Positions 62,413 through 64,000 of a stretch of 64,000 nucleotides of DNA are shown here, in pieces. The notes below the pieces were generated by a model, which was not told where the DNA came from, made no database searches, and saw nothing but the letters and a program-made list of their open reading frames with translations. The stretch is from CBDUQI01 sp965369325 (GTDB lineage: Bacteria > Pseudomonadota > Gammaproteobacteria > Steroidobacterales > JBCBZW01), in assembly GCA_965369325.1 (NCBI GenBank), contig CBDUQI010000005.1, positions 3,381-67,380 on the forward strand, read 5' to 3'. The first letter of the stretch is position 1; each line of letters starts with the position of its first letter. The position numbers and the translations under genes are program-made.

Positions 62413-63036
62413 TTGCGCACGCAGCTGCGCACCGCTCGACGCACCCTGGTGCACACCCCCCAAGACGCCAACCAGCGCATATGCGCGCGCCTCAAACGTA
62501 CCCCGGAACTGCGTCGCGGCACCAATATTGCGGCTTACCTGAGTACCGACGGCGAGGTGAACCTGCGCGCCCTCGTGGAATGGGCCCTTGAGCGGTCTGC
62601 ACATGTCTATTTGCCCATTATTCGGCCCGGCAACACGCTCCGCTTTGCCCGTTACCGCCCGAATGTTCCCCTGGAACGCAACCGATTCGGCATCTTTGAA
62701 CCCTCCATCCGCCGCGGCGCGGTGAGTATTTCGCCCCGCCGTCTGGATGTGGTGTTGATGCCACTGGTCGGGTTTGACGCCCGTGGTAACCGTCTGGGGA
62801 TGGGCGGGGGTTACTACGATCGCACCTTTGCGTTCATGCATGGGCCGCAACGATGGGCACGACCGCGACTGATTGGTATCGCTTACGAAATACAACGTGT
62901 GCCGGCGATCGCGAACGCATCGTGGGACATTCCACTTTGCAAAGTAGTCACTGAACGACAAATTTATACCGCGCGGCGCGGCACCCAACGTGCAATCGCT
63001 GCAAGCACCGTTACCCAAAATGGAGACGCGGCATGA
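62413..63036 (+). CDS. ygfA: 5-formyltetrahydrofolate cyclo-ligase
   Basis: About 207 residues from the TTG at 62413, the first usable in-frame start beyond the 6S RNA. An ATG at 62290 would begin inside that RNA and add 41 unconserved residues. Conserved parts are IAAYLSTDGEVN, YLPIIRPGNTLRFARYRP, FGIFEP and the signature LMPLVGFDARGNRLGMGGGY followed by YDR. It converts 5-formyl-THF to methenyl-THF. It directly follows 6S RNA as in E. coli and overlaps the EVE gene by four bases. Confidence 0.9.
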   Translation: MRTQLRTARRTLVHTPQDANQRICARLKRTPELRRGTNIAAYLSTDGEVNLRALVEWALERSAHVYLPIIRPGNTLRFARYRPNVPLERNRFGIFEPSIRRGAVSISPRRLDVVLMPLVGFDARGNRLGMGGGYYDRTFAFMHGPQRWARPRLIGIAYEIQRVPAIANASWDIPLCKVVTERQIYTARRGTQRAIAASTVTQNGDAA

Positions 63037-63497
63037 GCTACTGGCTAATGAAATCAGAGCCTGATGTATTTGGACTTGATCATCTGAAGAAAGAAAAAAA
63101 ACGCACGACGCACTGGGATGGTGTGCGCAATTATCAAGCAAGAAACATGATGCGCGATCAAATGAAGGTAGGCGACGAAGCATTTTTCTACCATTCCAAC
63201 TGCGCACAACCTGGCATTGCTGGCATCGTAACGGTTACGCGCGAGGGCTACCCGGATCACACTGCGTTTGATCCGGATGACCCGCACTTTGATCCCAAGA
63301 GTGATCCGCAGAACCCGCGTTGGTTCATGGTAAACGTCACTTTCTCTCGTAATTTAAAGCGTTTTATCGCTTTGTCTGAGTTACGAGAGCATACCCATGA
63401 CGGGTTAGATGGGCTGCGTTTACTTAGTCGTGGTAACCGTCTGTCGATCATGCCGGTGGAAGTCGAACACTGGAAATTCATCCTGGCGCTGGAATGA
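63033..63497 (+). CDS. EVE-domain protein
   Basis: 154 residues, a single EVE domain (SYWLMKSEPDVFGLDHL, WDGVRNYQARNMMRDQMKVG, FYHSN, PRWFMVNVTF). EVE domains belong to the PUA-like superfamily and bind modified bases in RNA or DNA. Stand-alone bacterial members near 150 residues are thought to act in RNA maturation or modified-base recognition. It is coupled to the 5-FCL gene by an ATGA overlap. Confidence 0.92.
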   Translation: MSYWLMKSEPDVFGLDHLKKEKKRTTHWDGVRNYQARNMMRDQMKVGDEAFFYHSNCAQPGIAGIVTVTREGYPDHTAFDPDDPHFDPKSDPQNPRWFMVNVTFSRNLKRFIALSELREHTHDGLDGLRLLSRGNRLSIMPVEVEHWKFILALE

Positions 63498-63552
63498 CCG
63501 GTTCACACTTAAACGGATTCGTTAGTGAATGATGTAAGTAATAAATCTCAAC

Positions 63553-63582
63553 TTGCTGGAATTTTTGGATTTAATGTATATA
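63553..63582 (+). promoter_or_regulatory. Candidate promoter of the histone-like gene
   Basis: TTGCTG (63553-63558) and TATATA (63577-63582) are separated by 18 bases and lie about 40 bases before the ATG at 63620. The local sequence is AT-rich, unlike its surroundings. A ribosome site GGAG at 63607-63610 follows. Confidence 0.5.
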
Positions 63583-63619
63583 CTCAGGCCCGCATGTTCC
63601 CGACACGGAGATGTATTAC

Positions 63620-63976
63620 ATGGCAAGTGCAAAGAAAAAGACTTCGCGGAAGAAAAAAACTTCCAAGAAGAAAGTAACTCGTAAGAGCGTAGCTAAGAAG
63701 GCAACCAAGAAGAAGGTTAGCCGGAAAGCTTCCAAGAGAAAGGTAGCTAAGCGGAAGACCGCTAAGAAAAAGGCAGCTAAGAAGAAGGTTGCCAAGCGGA
63801 AGACCGCCAAGAAAAAGGCTAAAAAGAAAGTAGCCAAGCGGAAGACCGCCAAGAAAAAGGCAACCAAGAAGAAGGGCGCCAAGCGCAAACCCGCCAAGAA
63901 AAAGGCTAAAAAGCAAGTAGCCATGCGGAACGCCGCTAAGAAAAAGGCAGCCAAGCGGAAGGTCGCCGAGCGCTAA
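63620..63976 (+). CDS. Lysine-rich histone H1-like protein, repeat continues past the stop
   Basis: 118 residues from the ATG at 63620, with GGAG nine bases upstream. Almost the whole protein is Lys/Arg/Ala/Thr and made of a degenerate repeat (KRKTAKKKA, KKKVAKRKT). It is of the kind found in bacterial H1/HctB/AlgP-like DNA-binding proteins, which compact or loop DNA. The frame ends at TAA 63974-63976, but the repeat carries on in the same frame after it (P-A-K-K-K-A-K-K) up to the window edge. The TAA matches an AAA Lys codon in the earlier unit at about 63878-63912, so the stop looks like a recent nonsense change or a natural length variant. Confidence 0.8.
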   Translation: MASAKKKTSRKKKTSKKKVTRKSVAKKATKKKVSRKASKRKVAKRKTAKKKAAKKKVAKRKTAKKKAKKKVAKRKTAKKKATKKKGAKRKPAKKKAKKQVAMRNAAKKKAAKRKVAER

Positions 63977-64000
63977 CCTGCTAAGAAAAAGGCTAAAAAG

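Noticed and set aside
63611..63976. Treating the Lys/Ala repeat as low-complexity noise
   Set aside because: A GGAG ribosome site, a promoter-like sequence and the consistent frame show a real histone H1-like gene.

Overview
The window looks like a chromosomal segment of a free-living, aerobic gammaproteobacterium of fairly high GC. The clearest marker is the right end: UPF0149 (ygfB), pepP and ubiH run one way, and a small coiled-coil gene, zapA, a 6S RNA and 5-formyltetrahydrofolate cyclo-ligase run the other, which is the Escherichia coli visC-ubiH-pepP-ygfB / zapA-ssrS-ygfA neighbourhood. A tandem glycine riboswitch ahead of a split-P-protein glycine cleavage operon, a TonB-dependent receptor, an IcmF mutase and a DUF3604/parvulin pair also fit a marine or soil heterotroph. 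Species cannot be named from this sequence.

Positions 1-17.7 kb hold a dense catabolic island. It contains two Rieske oxygenase alpha subunits, a Rieske ferredoxin, three SDR oxidoreductases, an acyl-CoA ligase, a family III CoA-transferase, a thiolase-fold/OB-fold (DUF35) fusion, two paralogous ABM-domain proteins, a GST-like protein, an AhpD-like protein, a TonB-dependent receptor, a lipoprotein quinohemoprotein (cytochrome c plus PQQ propeller) and a TetR regulator. Together they read as uptake, periplasmic alcohol oxidation, CoA activation, ring hydroxylation and side-chain processing of a hydrophobic aromatic, terpenoid or steroid-like compound. The substrate is unknown. A repeated AAACARTCA half-site lies in three promoter regions of the island (4968-4987, 6410-6429, 12111-12127) and suggests one shared repressor.

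Positions 18-34 kb are mixed: a decayed CorA-type remnant, a large MscS-family channel, a TetR gene overlapping icmF, then rlmI-lgt-thyA, a small TPR/TonB-domain pair, a class III aminotransferase, a sulfotransferase and a secreted subtilase. A hairpin-rich intergenic block (about 34.5-34.72 kb) separates the subtilase from a double HtrA-like protein that resembles eukaryotic Nma111 in layout.

Positions 37.6-44.2 kb carry a PfkB-family kinase and the glycine cleavage cluster (gcvT-gcvH-gcvPA-tpx-gcvPB) with a thiol peroxidase inserted between the two P-protein subunits and a tandem glycine riboswitch upstream. Positions 44.4-48.6 kb hold a DUF885 peptidase-like gene, phhB, a P-loop gene and a MetA-family homoserine acyltransferase in one direction. 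Positions 48.6-62 kb contain DUF3604, a parvulin, an ICMT-like methyltransferase and a small kinase. They also hold a same-strand run of ubiH, proC, glpD, a lipid kinase and an alkyl-DHAP-synthase-like flavoprotein, suggestive of glycerolipid or ether-lipid chemistry. The window ends with 6S RNA, 5-FCL, an EVE-domain protein and a lysine-rich histone H1-like gene whose repeat continues past its stop codon.

No CRISPR array, tRNA, rRNA, insertion sequence or prophage was seen.
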